This document shows, one piece after another, positions 49,025 through 58,929 of a stretch of DNA of 64,000 bases. A model generated the notes under the pieces. That model saw nothing but the letters and a program-made list of their open reading frames with translations, searched no databases and was not told the origin of the DNA. Source of the stretch: Lacinutrix sp. (GTDB taxonomy: Bacteria; Bacteroidota; Bacteroidia; Flavobacteriales; Flavobacteriaceae). The stretch covers positions 240,135 through 304,134 of the forward strand of contig NZ_JAQWGS010000026.1 of NCBI RefSeq assembly GCF_029238095.1, read 5' to 3'. The position numbers were made by a program, and so were the translations under genes. The stretch's first letter is position 1. Each line of letters opens with the position of its first letter.

Positions 49025-51433
49025 ATGTCCAAAGCAAAAGCAAAATCTAAAACCACCAAAAAAAAGCTGTCTTTTAAAAGACCAAGTTTTAAATTAACCA
49101 GTCAGCAAAAGCTTATTTTTGGTAGTCTTTTAATGCTTTTAGGAATTCTAATTTTTATTTCATTTTTATCTTTTCTTTTTACAGGAAAAGCAGACCAAAG
49201 TGTTATTAATGAGTTCCCTTCAAGAATAGTAGAAACGCAAAATTGGGCTAGCCAAACAGGTGCTTGGCTGAGTGATTTTTTCATACAACGTGGTTTTGGT
49301 ATTTCTTCTTTTATTTTTTCTGGACTGCTTATTATTTCTGGAATTTATATTCTTTTAGATTTAAAAAAAGAAAAGCTTTTTAAACATTGGTTTTGGGGAA
49401 CACTTATAGTAATATGGACTTCTATATTACTTGGATTTATTTTTTCAAAAATTGGAGTTTTATCTGGCACTATAGGATTTGAGTTAAATATTTTTCTAGA
49501 ACATCATATTGGTAAAATTGGTATAGTACTATTACTCGTTTTTGTCTTAATTACCTATCTAGCCATAAGATTTGGTTTTTCACCAGAACGTATTGGTGCT
49601 CTTTTTAGAAGTGCAAAAAAAGATATAAAATCAGAATTTACGGAAGCCTCAGACAAAACAATAATTCCTATTGATAATGCATTAACAGAAGAGGCTGAAG
49701 CAATTAAAACAGCATTTGAAATTAATGTTGAAACTACAGAGCCTACAATTAGTAATCATTCTAAAATTGAAGAGCCAAAACTTAAGAAACATCAACAGCC
49801 AACGACCACTTTTGAAGTAGAAATCCCAAAAGACGAAAAAGAAGAAATAGCAATGGAAGTTGAGGAATTTGCCGAAGAAAAATCTGAAACTGATAACCTT
49901 TCAGATAAATTAGTAGCCGATTTTGGTCAATTTGACCCAACTTTAGAACTTAGCAATTTTCAGTTTCCAAGCTTAGATTTACTAAAGAAATACGATGTTG
50001 AAGGTATAAAAATTGACCAAGAAGAACTTGAAGAAAATAAAAATAAAATTGTTGAAACGTTAAACAATTATAAAATTGGTATTCAGAGCATTAAAGCTAC
50101 CATTGGCCCAACAGTAACGCTTTACGAAATTGTTCCAGATGCAGGCATTAGAATTTCAAAAATTAAAAATCTTGAAGACGATATTGCACTATCTCTAGCT
50201 GCATTAGGTATTAGAATTATTGCTCCTATTCCAGGAAAAGGAACTATAGGTATAGAAGTACCAAATAAAAATGCAACCATTGTTTCTATGCGATCTGTAA
50301 TAGCATCACAAAAATTTCAGAATACAGATATGCATTTACCAATAGCTATTGGTAAAACAATTAGTAACGAAACGCTGGTAATAGATTTAGCAAAAATGCC
50401 ACACTTGTTAATGGCTGGTGCTACAGGACAAGGGAAATCGGTTGGATTAAATGCTGTATTAACTTCGTTATTATACAAAAAACATCCTGCTGAAGTTAAA
50501 TTTGTTTTAGTAGATCCTAAAAAAGTAGAACTTACTTTATTTAATAAAATCGAAAGACATTATTTAGCAAAATTACCAGATGAAGCAGAGGCTATTATTA
50601 CTGATAATACTAAAGTAATTAATACGCTTAACTCACTTTGTATAGAAATGGACAACCGTTACGAAATGCTTAAAAACGCACTCTGTCGTAATATTGTAGA
50701 ATACAACGCTAAATTTAAAGCGCGAAAATTAAATCCTAACGATGGTCATGCTTACTTACCTTACATAGTTTTAGTGGTCGATGAGTTTGCTGATTTAATT
50801 ATGACCGCAGGAAAAGAAGTAGAAACTCCTGTAGCACGTCTAGCACAATTAGCACGTGCCATTGGAATTCACTTAATTATTGCAACGCAAAGACCATCGG
50901 TTAATGTAATTACTGGTATTATTAAAGCCAATTTCCCAGCACGTATAGCCTTTAGAGTTTCTAGTAAAATAGATTCTCGTACTATTTTAGATGCTGGTGG
51001 AGCAGACCAACTTATTGGTCGTGGAGATATGCTCTATACGCAAGGCAACGACATGATTAGAGTTCAATGCGCTTTTGTAGATACACCAGAAGTAGAACGA
51101 ATAGTCGATTTTATTGGTGCTCAAAAAGCATATCCTAATGCTTATTTACTTCCAGAATATGTTGGTGGCGACGATGGCACGAGTCTTGATATAGATATAG
51201 AAGATAGAGATAAACTATTTAGAGAAGCTGCTGAAATTATTGTTACAGCACAACAAGGTTCGGCCTCATTATTGCAACGTAAACTAAAATTAGGATACAA
51301 TCGTGCAGGTCGAATTATAGATCAACTTGAAGCTGCTGGTATTGTTGGTGGTTTTGAAGGTAGTAAAGCGAGACAAGTTTTAGTAACAGATCTAATCGCT
51401 CTCGATCAATTATTAGAAAATGAAGGTCAATAA
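49025..51433 (+). CDS. ftsK: DNA translocase FtsK/SpoIIIE
   Basis: Membrane-anchored DNA pump that resolves chromosome dimers at division. The 802-residue protein has four N-terminal membrane segments (about residues 30-190), an acidic linker (about 200-310) and the alpha domain. The RecA-like motor has Walker A AGATGQGKSVGLN and Walker B YIVLVVDEFADLIM, then PSVNVITGIIKANFPARIAF. A C-terminal winged-helix gamma domain (SASLLQRKLKLGYNRAGRIID) follows. The linker is short compared with proteobacterial FtsK. Confidence 0.95.
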   Translation: MSKAKAKSKTTKKKLSFKRPSFKLTSQQKLIFGSLLMLLGILIFISFLSFLFTGKADQSVINEFPSRIVETQNWASQTGAWLSDFFIQRGFGISSFIFSGLLIISGIYILLDLKKEKLFKHWFWGTLIVIWTSILLGFIFSKIGVLSGTIGFELNIFLEHHIGKIGIVLLLVFVLITYLAIRFGFSPERIGALFRSAKKDIKSEFTEASDKTIIPIDNALTEEAEAIKTAFEINVETTEPTISNHSKIEEPKLKKHQQPTTTFEVEIPKDEKEEIAMEVEEFAEEKSETDNLSDKLVADFGQFDPTLELSNFQFPSLDLLKKYDVEGIKIDQEELEENKNKIVETLNNYKIGIQSIKATIGPTVTLYEIVPDAGIRISKIKNLEDDIALSLAALGIRIIAPIPGKGTIGIEVPNKNATIVSMRSVIASQKFQNTDMHLPIAIGKTISNETLVIDLAKMPHLLMAGATGQGKSVGLNAVLTSLLYKKHPAEVKFVLVDPKKVELTLFNKIERHYLAKLPDEAEAIITDNTKVINTLNSLCIEMDNRYEMLKNALCRNIVEYNAKFKARKLNPNDGHAYLPYIVLVVDEFADLIMTAGKEVETPVARLAQLARAIGIHLIIATQRPSVNVITGIIKANFPARIAFRVSSKIDSRTILDAGGADQLIGRGDMLYTQGNDMIRVQCAFVDTPEVERIVDFIGAQKAYPNAYLLPEYVGGDDGTSLDIDIEDRDKLFREAAEIIVTAQQGSASLLQRKLKLGYNRAGRIIDQLEAAGIVGGFEGSKARQVLVTDLIALDQLLENEGQ

Positions 51434-51477
51434 AAAGTATTCCATTTTTAGGAAGCTTTTAAAATTTAAATTTTAAA

Positions 51478-52125
51478 ATGAAAAAAACAGTATTAGTACT
51501 CGCTTTAATTATTTCAACAGTAGCATTTGCACAAAATGATAGCAAAGCAAAAAACCTTTTAAATGAAGTTTCTTCAAAAGTTAAAAGTTATGAAAACATC
51601 TCATTAGATTTTAAAAATGTTTTGGAAAATACTTCTGAAAACATGAGACAAGAAACACGAGGAGATGTTGTACTTTCGGGAGATAAGTATAGATTAAATT
51701 TTAATGGTTTTACAAGAATATTTGATGGAAAAAAGTTATACACAATAGTTCCAAGCGATAATGAAATAACTGTTTCTACAGAAGATGAAAACGAAGAAGG
51801 AGACATAACACCAAGTAAAATGCTTCTGTTTTATGAAACAGGCTTTGTTTATAAAATGGATATTGTTCAGAATATAAAAGGTAGAAAAATTCAATATTTA
51901 AAATTAACTCCTATAGACTCTAATGCAAGTTTTAAATATATTCTTCTTGGTATAGATGCAGAAACAAAACATATCTATAATCTTATACAAATTGGTAATA
52001 ATGGAACAAAAACTACACTAACTGTTAATTCTTTTAAAACTAACGAACCTATCTCGAAAACCTTGTTTACATTTGACAAAAGTAAATATGAAGGTTATAA
52101 TATTTATAACACAGATTTAGATTAG
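51478..52125 (+). CDS. lolA: Outer-membrane lipoprotein carrier protein LolA
   Basis: Periplasmic chaperone carrying lipoproteins to the outer membrane. The 215-residue precursor begins with a signal peptide (MKKTVLVLALIISTVAFAQN), followed by a LolA-type half-barrel: YENISLDFKNVLEN, RGDVVLSGDKYRLNF and DGKKLYTIVPSDNEITV. It lies 44 bases after ftsK and 9 bases before an LptF/G permease gene, so an envelope-biogenesis operon ftsK-lolA-lptF/G is likely. Confidence 0.88.
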   Translation: MKKTVLVLALIISTVAFAQNDSKAKNLLNEVSSKVKSYENISLDFKNVLENTSENMRQETRGDVVLSGDKYRLNFNGFTRIFDGKKLYTIVPSDNEITVSTEDENEEGDITPSKMLLFYETGFVYKMDIVQNIKGRKIQYLKLTPIDSNASFKYILLGIDAETKHIYNLIQIGNNGTKTTLTVNSFKTNEPISKTLFTFDKSKYEGYNIYNTDLD

Positions 52126-52134
52126 GTACACTTA

Positions 52135-54645
52135 GTGAAAATATTAGATAAATACATATTAACTTCTTATCTAAAAACTTTTATCAGCGTGTTTGTTATA
52201 CTCATGCTGATTTTTGTATTACAGGCTATTTGGCTATATATTAAAGAATTAGCTGGTAAAGACTTAGATGTTTTAACCGTTTTAAAGTTTCTTTTCTACA
52301 TTACACCTACATTAATACCCTTAATTTTACCACTTACAATATTACTATCTTCTATTATGGTTTTTGGTAATTTTGCCGAAAATTATGAGTTTGCTGCGAT
52401 GAAATCTACTGGTATTTCCTTGCAACGTGCTATGTCCAGTCTTAGCGTTTTTATAGTAATACTAAGTATTATTACTTTCTTTTTTAGTAATAATATCATT
52501 CCAAGAGCAGAATACGAAAGTTATAACTTGAGAAAAAACATTGCAAAAGTTAAACCTGCCATGGCTATTGCTAAAGGACAATTTAACCAAATTGGTGATA
52601 ATTTTAATATTAAAGTAGCCAATAAAACTGGTGATCGTGGACAATATTTAGAAGATGTTGTGATACATCAAGGACAAATTAAAAAACCTGGAAACCATAA
52701 AACTATTGTAGCAAAAACTGGTGAACTGGTTAGTGCTGAAGACTCTGATATTTTAAAACTTGTACTCTTTGATGGTTATTATTATGATGATACACCTCCA
52801 AAAAAACATGAAGACAAAATAAAGAACCCTTTTTTAAAAAGTGAATTTGCAAAATATACGATGAATATAGATTTATCGCAACTAAACACTGTAGATTTAG
52901 ATGAAAAAAACACCGATAACAAATACACAATGCTTGCTATTGGAGATTTAAATTACACAACAGATTCTCTTATTATACAGCGTGAAATTGAATATGAAAA
53001 ATTTGGAACAACACTCTATAATAGAACTAACATTGGTACTTTAAATCTTTCTGTAAACACAAAAAAAGACACTATCTATAATGGAACAATTATAGACCTT
53101 TTTAATACTAAACAAAAAGTACAACTTTTAGATTATGCTATAAATGCAGTATCTAGTACAGAACAAATTATAACTGCAAAAGAAACTAATTTAAAAGGTG
53201 GAACTATTTGGTTAAACAAACATATTATTGCGTTGCATGAAAAATTTGCTCTAGCAATAGCATGTATTATTTTATTTTTTGTTGGTGCTCCTTTAGGCGC
53301 CTTAATTAGAAAAGGAGGCTTAGGATTACCTATGGTAATTGCCATTGTACTCTTTTTAAGCTACCATTTTATTGGTATTTTTGCTAAAAACAGTGCTAAA
53401 GATGGTTCTTTTAATCCAGCTTTAGCAACATGGTTTTCTACACTAATCATGCTACCACTAAGTATCTATTTAACAACAAGAGCAACAAAAGACAGAGGTT
53501 TATTTGAAACAGATGGTTTATTAGAACCACTTAAAAAATTCTTCAAAATTAAAACAAAGAAAACAGAATTTAGCACAAGAGTGTTTAATGTAGATTCTAA
53601 TGATTATAATATTCTTAACAAATTAGACGACAACAAGCTTATAGCGATTGTAAGAAATTATAGAAATTTTGACTACACAGTAGAACATAAAAACACAGCA
53701 ATTTCTGTTTTAATATCTAGAGGCATTACAAGACAAGAGCTTAAAATGGCTGGCCATTTAAATAAAGATTTTCTTGAAGAAGCTAGTACGCTAAAAAACG
53801 ATTATGTTGAAGATTCTAAACTTGCATTCATATTATATGGTATTGGAATGCTTTTTATAATTGTAGGAAGAGTACTAATTAATAATAAATTATCTGGTAT
53901 TGGTAATATTGTTTTTATTATTGGTATTATTATTTTTTTAACATTCATATTTGCTTTAGCAAAATCGTTTTCAAAACACACAAACCTATATAAACACTTA
54001 GGAAAGAATAATAGCATATATGGGATTCTATTTTCTTTAATTGGCTTTCCGCTTTATTTTATCTTCTATTTTATTCAGAAAAAACAAATAAAAAAAGATT
54101 TAAACGCTGTAGAGTTTAATAATTCTAGCACTTCTGAAGCCGTTAAAAAACCTGAATCCACAGAAAAAACACTTAATAAAACATTAAATAAAAAAACAAA
54201 GTTGCTCTTTAAAGCTTCAATTGGAACTTTAATATTAGCTGCTATGCTCGTGGTTTTATATTTTATATTCGCAAATAACAAGTTGCCTGAATATGCTTTA
54301 GCTGCTATACAATTAAGTGTTGTTTCGTCAATAGTAAGTCTATTTTACTATGTAAATTACAATAACGAAAAAAAACAGGTTTTAAAATCTTTAGCTGCTT
54401 TTAAAAATACGTTTCAAAAAAACAATAGTACAACTAAAGACGCTACCTTTAATACAACAAAGCAAATTAATAACACATTAGTTAAACTCTCAATTGGAAC
54501 TTTAATATTATCAGCAATTCTAGTGATACTTCATTTTGTTTTTGCTAATAACAACTTGGCTCAATATGCCTCAGCTTTATTACAATTGGGTTTAATTTCA
54601 TTAATAGTTAGTATATTTTACTTTATAAAATATAAATTAAAATAA
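52135..54645 (+). CDS. LptF/LptG-family permease with a long duplicated membrane tail
   Basis: Inner-membrane subunit of the lipopolysaccharide transporter. Residues 1-130 give the first membrane helices (KILDKYILTSYLKTFISVF), followed by a periplasmic beta-rich domain and a second helix set (about 365-450). Typical members end near 480; this one is 836 residues. The extra tail has a cytoplasmic stretch, two membrane pairs (about 560-650), then two related two-helix modules at about 686-745 and 781-836 sharing SIGTLIL, FANN and a repeated membrane pattern. The start codon is GTG (52135-52137), 9 bases after lolA. The core assignment is firm; the tail is unexplained. Confidence 0.88.
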   Translation: MKILDKYILTSYLKTFISVFVILMLIFVLQAIWLYIKELAGKDLDVLTVLKFLFYITPTLIPLILPLTILLSSIMVFGNFAENYEFAAMKSTGISLQRAMSSLSVFIVILSIITFFFSNNIIPRAEYESYNLRKNIAKVKPAMAIAKGQFNQIGDNFNIKVANKTGDRGQYLEDVVIHQGQIKKPGNHKTIVAKTGELVSAEDSDILKLVLFDGYYYDDTPPKKHEDKIKNPFLKSEFAKYTMNIDLSQLNTVDLDEKNTDNKYTMLAIGDLNYTTDSLIIQREIEYEKFGTTLYNRTNIGTLNLSVNTKKDTIYNGTIIDLFNTKQKVQLLDYAINAVSSTEQIITAKETNLKGGTIWLNKHIIALHEKFALAIACIILFFVGAPLGALIRKGGLGLPMVIAIVLFLSYHFIGIFAKNSAKDGSFNPALATWFSTLIMLPLSIYLTTRATKDRGLFETDGLLEPLKKFFKIKTKKTEFSTRVFNVDSNDYNILNKLDDNKLIAIVRNYRNFDYTVEHKNTAISVLISRGITRQELKMAGHLNKDFLEEASTLKNDYVEDSKLAFILYGIGMLFIIVGRVLINNKLSGIGNIVFIIGIIIFLTFIFALAKSFSKHTNLYKHLGKNNSIYGILFSLIGFPLYFIFYFIQKKQIKKDLNAVEFNNSSTSEAVKKPESTEKTLNKTLNKKTKLLFKASIGTLILAAMLVVLYFIFANNKLPEYALAAIQLSVVSSIVSLFYYVNYNNEKKQVLKSLAAFKNTFQKNNSTTKDATFNTTKQINNTLVKLSIGTLILSAILVILHFVFANNNLAQYASALLQLGLISLIVSIFYFIKYKLK

Positions 54646-54726
54646 GAGTGCGCTTTTTAAATACTAAAACTATTCTGAAATATAAAAATCAAATCTTTAT
54701 TCAATTAATAAATCATAATTAAGCAA

Positions 54727-54734
54727 TATATTTG
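54727..54734 (+). promoter_or_regulatory. Candidate Bacteroidetes -7 element for ribB
   Basis: TATATTTG matches TAnnTTTG, 18 bases before the ribB ATG. No convincing TTG at -33 is visible. Confidence 0.3.
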
Positions 54735-54752
54735 CATTATAAAAGTATTATA

Positions 54753-55904
54753 ATGATTACTAAAACCAAACCAAAAGTGGCTTTTAAACTAAACACCATT
54801 CAAGAAGCGATTAACGATATTAAAGCAGGAAAAATTATTATTGTAGTTGATGATGAGGATAGAGAAAATGAAGGTGATTTTCTTGCTGCTGCTGAGTTGG
54901 TAACTCCAGAAATGATAAACTTTATGGCTACTCATGGAAGAGGATTAATTTGTGCGCCTTTAACCGAGGAACGCTGTAAGGATCTTGGTTTGCATATGAT
55001 GGTAACCAATAATACAGATCCTATGGAAACTGCTTTTACAGTTTCAGTAGATTTAAAAGGACAAGGTGTAACAACAGGAATCTCTGCAAGTGATCGCGCT
55101 TTAACTATTAAATCTTTAATAAATAAAAGCACAAAACCATTCGATTTAGCTAGACCTGGTCATATTTTTCCATTAGTTGCCAAAGAAGGTGGTGTGTTAC
55201 GCAGAACTGGCCATACAGAGGCTGCAATAGACTTCGCGCGTTTAGCAGGTTTAGATGCTGCTGGTGTAATTGTAGAAATAATGAATCAAGATGGTACAAT
55301 GGCACGTTTACCACAACTAATAGAAGTCGCTAAAAAATTCGATTTAAAATTAGTTTCTATCGAAGATTTAGTGGCTTACAGAATGGATCACGATTCTCTA
55401 ATTGATAAAAAGGAAGATTTTAATATAGAAACAAGGTTTGGGCGTTTTAGACTACGTGCATACCAACAAACTACAAACAATCAAGTCCATATAGCATTAA
55501 CTAAAGGCGATTGGACAACAAATGAACCTGTATTAACTCGTGTAAACTCAACCTTAGTAAACAATGATATATTAGGTACGTTAACTAATAATGCAGATGA
55601 AAAATTAGACGATATGTTTCGTGTAATAAACCAAGAAGGCAAAGGTGCTCTATTATTCATTAACCAGCAATCACAATCGTTAAACCTTTTAAAACGATTA
55701 AGTCTTTTAAAGGAAGATCAGGTTGAAGGACAGGTAAAAAAGGCTCCAGCCATAAATATGGATGCTAAAGACTTTGGTATTGGCGCACAAATTTTACACG
55801 ATTTAAACATACACAAACTAAAACTAATTTCTAATTCACAACAAACAAAACGAGTTGGTATTATTGGCTATGGTTTAGAGATTGTAGAGTATGTAAGTTA
55901 TTAA
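54753..55904 (+). CDS. ribB: 3,4-dihydroxy-2-butanone-4-phosphate synthase with a decayed GTP cyclohydrolase II domain
   Basis: Riboflavin synthesis enzyme acting on ribulose 5-phosphate. Residues 1-215 form a complete RibB domain (VDDEDRENEGDFLAAAE, ATHGRGLICAPL, RPGHIFPLVAKEGGVLRRTGHTEAA-type segment). The remaining 165 residues have the fold of GTP cyclohydrolase II but lack its zinc-binding cysteines. Where RibA has the Cys-rich zinc loop this protein has RVNSTLVNNDILG, with no Cys. Such a catalytically dead RibA-like tail is known in Bacteroidota RibB. The ATG at 54753 is preferred over one 21 bases earlier. It overlaps the convergent DegT gene by four bases. Confidence 0.9.
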   Translation: MITKTKPKVAFKLNTIQEAINDIKAGKIIIVVDDEDRENEGDFLAAAELVTPEMINFMATHGRGLICAPLTEERCKDLGLHMMVTNNTDPMETAFTVSVDLKGQGVTTGISASDRALTIKSLINKSTKPFDLARPGHIFPLVAKEGGVLRRTGHTEAAIDFARLAGLDAAGVIVEIMNQDGTMARLPQLIEVAKKFDLKLVSIEDLVAYRMDHDSLIDKKEDFNIETRFGRFRLRAYQQTTNNQVHIALTKGDWTTNEPVLTRVNSTLVNNDILGTLTNNADEKLDDMFRVINQEGKGALLFINQQSQSLNLLKRLSLLKEDQVEGQVKKAPAINMDAKDFGIGAQILHDLNIHKLKLISNSQQTKRVGIIGYGLEIVEYVSY

Positions 55905-57094
55905 ATTGATGCTTTTATAGACTGAACCATTTTAAATGCTCTTGCTTTAACTTCTTCTGTTGTCCAAGATAGTTTAATAAGACATGAAATATTTCTTCCA
56001 ATATAATGATCGCTTTGGGTAAAGGTTTTATCACTTAATATATTTAATGCATCTTTAATCTCTTGAGATATGGGAAATAAAGACTTCGCTTCTTTTAAGT
56101 GATCCCACTTTCTTACATAGTGCCAATTATTATCGTAATAATGCCAACAAGCATCAATACCATTTTCTTTAAAATTATCTATAGTTTTTCTAGCAGAATC
56201 AAGATTTGGTAAAAAGAAATTTAAAAACGCATAGCTTTCCTCTCCTCCATCAGGAACGGTTCTAAAGGTAACTTCTGGGATTTTAGATATAGCATCTCTT
56301 AAAACTGTATAGCTTTTTTTCTGAACAGCCAAGAACTCTGGTAATCGTTTTATCTGGGCTAAACCAACAGCTGCGTGCAATTCAGATATTCTAAAATTAT
56401 AGCCTAAAAAAGGGTGAGATTCTGCTCCTCTATCGTTACCAAAATGATCATGACCATGATCGCTAAAACCATCTGCGTTTATATAGTAGTCTTTATTATT
56501 TGTAATTACAGCTCCTCCTTCTCCACAAGTTATGGTTTTTACAAAGTCAAAAGAAAAACAACCTAAGTCACCTATAGATCCTAAAGGTTTAGAATTATAC
56601 CGTCCACCTATGGCTTGACAAGCGTCTTCAATTAATAATAAGTTATGTTTTGAACAAACAGCTTGTAATGCATTCATATTTGCCATACTTCCACACATTT
56701 GTACAGCCATTACTACTTTTGTTTTAGAAGTAATAGCATCTTCTACGGCTTTAGCATCTAACCCTAATGTATCATCAATATCAACCAATACAGGTATTGC
56801 TCCTAGCATTAGTATGGCTTCAAAACTAGCAACAAAAGTGAATGTTGGCATAATTACTTCATCTCCTGCACCTACTCCAGCACTGGCTAATGCTACAGAT
56901 ACAGCAGATGTTCCATTAGAAACCAACTGAACATAATTAGACTCTAAAGTGTTTTTTAGCTCCATCTCTAATGTTTTTGCTTTCCAATGACCATTTCGCA
57001 TTCCCTCGAAACCATAACGCATTAAAACACCGTTATCTAAAACATCTTTTAATTCCTCTCTTTCTAAATCTCCAAAGCGTTCAAATCCTGGCAT
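55901..57094 (-). CDS. DegT/DnrJ/EryC1-family sugar aminotransferase
   Basis: A 397-residue PLP enzyme of the family that transfers amino groups to keto-sugars for surface polysaccharides or secondary metabolites. Features are SNGTSAVSVALASAGVGAGD, PTFTFVASFEAILMLGAIP, the PLP Asp region IEDACQAIGGRY, the internal-aldimine Lys in FDFVKTITCGEGGAVI and SDHGHDHFG. No other sugar-nucleotide genes surround it, so its pathway is unclear. Its 3' end overlaps ribB by four bases. Confidence 0.88.
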   Translation of the reverse strand: MPGFERFGDLEREELKDVLDNGVLMRYGFEGMRNGHWKAKTLEMELKNTLESNYVQLVSNGTSAVSVALASAGVGAGDEVIMPTFTFVASFEAILMLGAIPVLVDIDDTLGLDAKAVEDAITSKTKVVMAVQMCGSMANMNALQAVCSKHNLLLIEDACQAIGGRYNSKPLGSIGDLGCFSFDFVKTITCGEGGAVITNNKDYYINADGFSDHGHDHFGNDRGAESHPFLGYNFRISELHAAVGLAQIKRLPEFLAVQKKSYTVLRDAISKIPEVTFRTVPDGGEESYAFLNFFLPNLDSARKTIDNFKENGIDACWHYYDNNWHYVRKWDHLKEAKSLFPISQEIKDALNILSDKTFTQSDHYIGRNISCLIKLSWTTEEVKARAFKMVQSIKASI

Positions 57095-57138
57095 AAATTT
57101 ATTTTAATTTAATTCAAAAATAGTTCAATTTCATTAAT

Positions 57139-57171
57139 AAAAAAAGCCTCTCAAATCAAAGTTTAAAAGGC
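57139..57171 (-). terminator. Probable terminator after the thioredoxin gene
   Basis: On the minus strand a GCCTTTTAAA ... TTTGAGAGGC imperfect hairpin is followed by a run of seven T. It lies 24 bases after the thioredoxin-family stop. The stem is weaker than the others in this window. Confidence 0.45.
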
Positions 57172-57194
57172 AATACTTTAATAAAACATAAAAA

Positions 57195-57656
57195 CTAATT
57201 CTTTTGTATGATTGCATCAATAAATTCAAAATGTCTATCAGTCTCTCTTAAAAAAGTATATCCAGACAATTCACCCAAAACTTTACCTTTAGCATTTATT
57301 CCTACTAGGTTAGGGTAACTTCCTTTTTTATTATAGATGTTTACTACTTTCTTATTTTTAACACGTTGTTCTTTTGTAATAATATCCTGCCTTCTTGGCA
57401 TATCTACCATAAGTAAAACAAAATTTTCTGATTTTTTCTCAAATGCTTCCGAATTAAAAAAATCTGATTTTAACATTTTACACGGAGGACACCAATCACT
57501 ACCAGTAAAATAAATTAAAATTGGCTTATTTGAAGTAGCTGATTCTTCTTTAGCTTCTTCTAAATCAGTTAACCAATTAATATTTGAGTATTCGTCATCT
57601 TGTGAAAAAGATTGTACAGAAACACAAAGCAATATTAAAACTAATAGGTTTTTCAT
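57195..57656 (-). CDS. Secreted thioredoxin-family protein (CPPC)
   Basis: A 153-residue protein with a signal peptide (MKNLLVLILLCVSVQSFSQ) and a thioredoxin fold whose active site is SDWCPPCKML. YPNLVGINAKGKVLGELSGY supplies the cis-Pro region. It presumably reduces or scavenges disulfides in the periplasm. A CPPC site (rather than CGPC) is usual for the DUF255/thioredoxin_7-like periplasmic proteins of this phylum. The partner is unknown. Confidence 0.85.
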   Translation of the reverse strand: MKNLLVLILLCVSVQSFSQDDEYSNINWLTDLEEAKEESATSNKPILIYFTGSDWCPPCKMLKSDFFNSEAFEKKSENFVLLMVDMPRRQDIITKEQRVKNKKVVNIYNKKGSYPNLVGINAKGKVLGELSGYTFLRETDRHFEFIDAIIQKN

Positions 57657-57726
57657 AATAAAAAATTAATACATTACAATTATATAAAATATGTAAATAT
57701 AATCAATAATCAGACCAGTATATTAT

Positions 57727-58356
57727 TTAAACCGTAATAACACTGTCAGTCAACTCCTTACGAACTTTATGCAATTGAGCCATATAATCATCAACTGCTC
57801 TATATCCAATAGGCAAAACTAAAACAGATTGTAAACCTTTTGATTTTAAATCTAAAATTTCATCATACATATTAGAATCAAAACCTTCCATTGGGCAGGC
57901 ATCTATTCTCTCTATAGAACATACAGTTAACAAGTTACCTAGTGCTATATATGCTTGTTTTGTTGACCATTCATTAATTTCTTTTTTAGACTTATTCTCA
58001 AAATCAGCTATCAAAAAGTTTTTAAAAGGATCTAAAATCTCATCTGGTGTATTTCGAATAGCTTTAACCAATTCAAAATACTTATCAATATATATTTTAT
58101 CAATTGTAGTTTCTATACAAAATACTAACACATGAGAAGCTTGAGCTACTTGTTTTTGACCCATAGAGTGTTTAACTAAACTATCTTGTAGTTCTTTATT
58201 CGATATAACCAATAATTTAATTGGTTGAAGACCATAAGAGGTTGCTGTTAAGTTAAAAGCCTCTATTAAAATATTTAATTTCTCTTTAGTTACCATTTTA
58301 TCTTTGTCAAAAGATTTAGTAGCGTATCTCCAATTTAATGCTTTAATTATTTCCAT
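57727..58356 (-). CDS. NAD(P)H-dependent nitroreductase family oxidoreductase
   Basis: FMN enzyme of 209 residues in the NfsB-like branch. It starts IIKALNWRYATKSFDKDK, with the FMN-binding Arg/Ser segment, then SYGLQPIKLLVISN and the C-terminal VLPIGYRAVDDY. It reduces quinones or nitro compounds in general; the natural substrate is not known. It is the last chromosomal protein gene before the tRNA-Ser and mobile element. Confidence 0.88.
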   Translation of the reverse strand: MEIIKALNWRYATKSFDKDKMVTKEKLNILIEAFNLTATSYGLQPIKLLVISNKELQDSLVKHSMGQKQVAQASHVLVFCIETTIDKIYIDKYFELVKAIRNTPDEILDPFKNFLIADFENKSKKEINEWSTKQAYIALGNLLTVCSIERIDACPMEGFDSNMYDEILDLKSKGLQSVLVLPIGYRAVDDYMAQLHKVRKELTDSVITV

Positions 58357-58929
58357 AGTATTGCGTAATAAATTTTTTACAAAAATAGAATTACATTCGC
58401 AATAAAGAAGAACAAAGTCTTAAAGAAATTAAAAATACTATTTCTGAATTTGAAAACTACTCATGAATTAATTAACTCATGAGAAACTGGAATATTCAAA
58501 AGCAAGATTTCCAAATATCATAAATAATTATAACACAATTTTTGGAAGAAAAACTTTAAATATGATGAAGCTTCTTTTATTTGAGCGATTAGGTTTAGCT
58601 AAAAAAATATAACAACTTTAACATATAAAATTGATAGAAAAAACAATTCCTGAGGTAACAATTCTAAAACACGTTGCAAAAATTTATAAAAAACTAAAAA
58701 CACAAATTGAAGTGCAAAAGTTGTTATTTATTTGGAAAACATGTCATCTTAATCAAAAAGAATTAATAATCACAAGACACATTAAATTTTTAGCAATCAA
58801 TAAACAAACGAAAGCTATTCCAATTTTTAAATATTATTTTGAAAAAATCGCATTATTTATTTGAAAAGAACTAAAAAGGATACTATATTTGCAGCCGCAT
58901 ATAGGCAAATAGCTTGTAGATGCACTCTA
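58357..58929. other. Gene-free stretch with coding remnants before tRNA-Ser
   Basis: About 570 bases without an intact gene. On the plus strand 58472-58612 is open for 46 codons (HEKLEYSKARFPNIINNY ... FERLGLAKKI then stop) without a start. It reads like the tail of a lost gene that I cannot identify. A short frame before it (YIRNKEEQSLKEIKNTISEF) ends at a TGA near 58464. A Lys/Ile-rich frame from a TTG at 58631 to 58864 is unlikely to be a gene. The tRNA promoter must lie in the last 60 bases. Confidence 0.4.

Noticed and set aside
58631..58864. A 77-codon frame before tRNA-Ser starting at TTG
   Set aside because: Low-complexity Lys/Ile-rich product, no ribosome binding site, no family, and it runs up to the tRNA promoter region.
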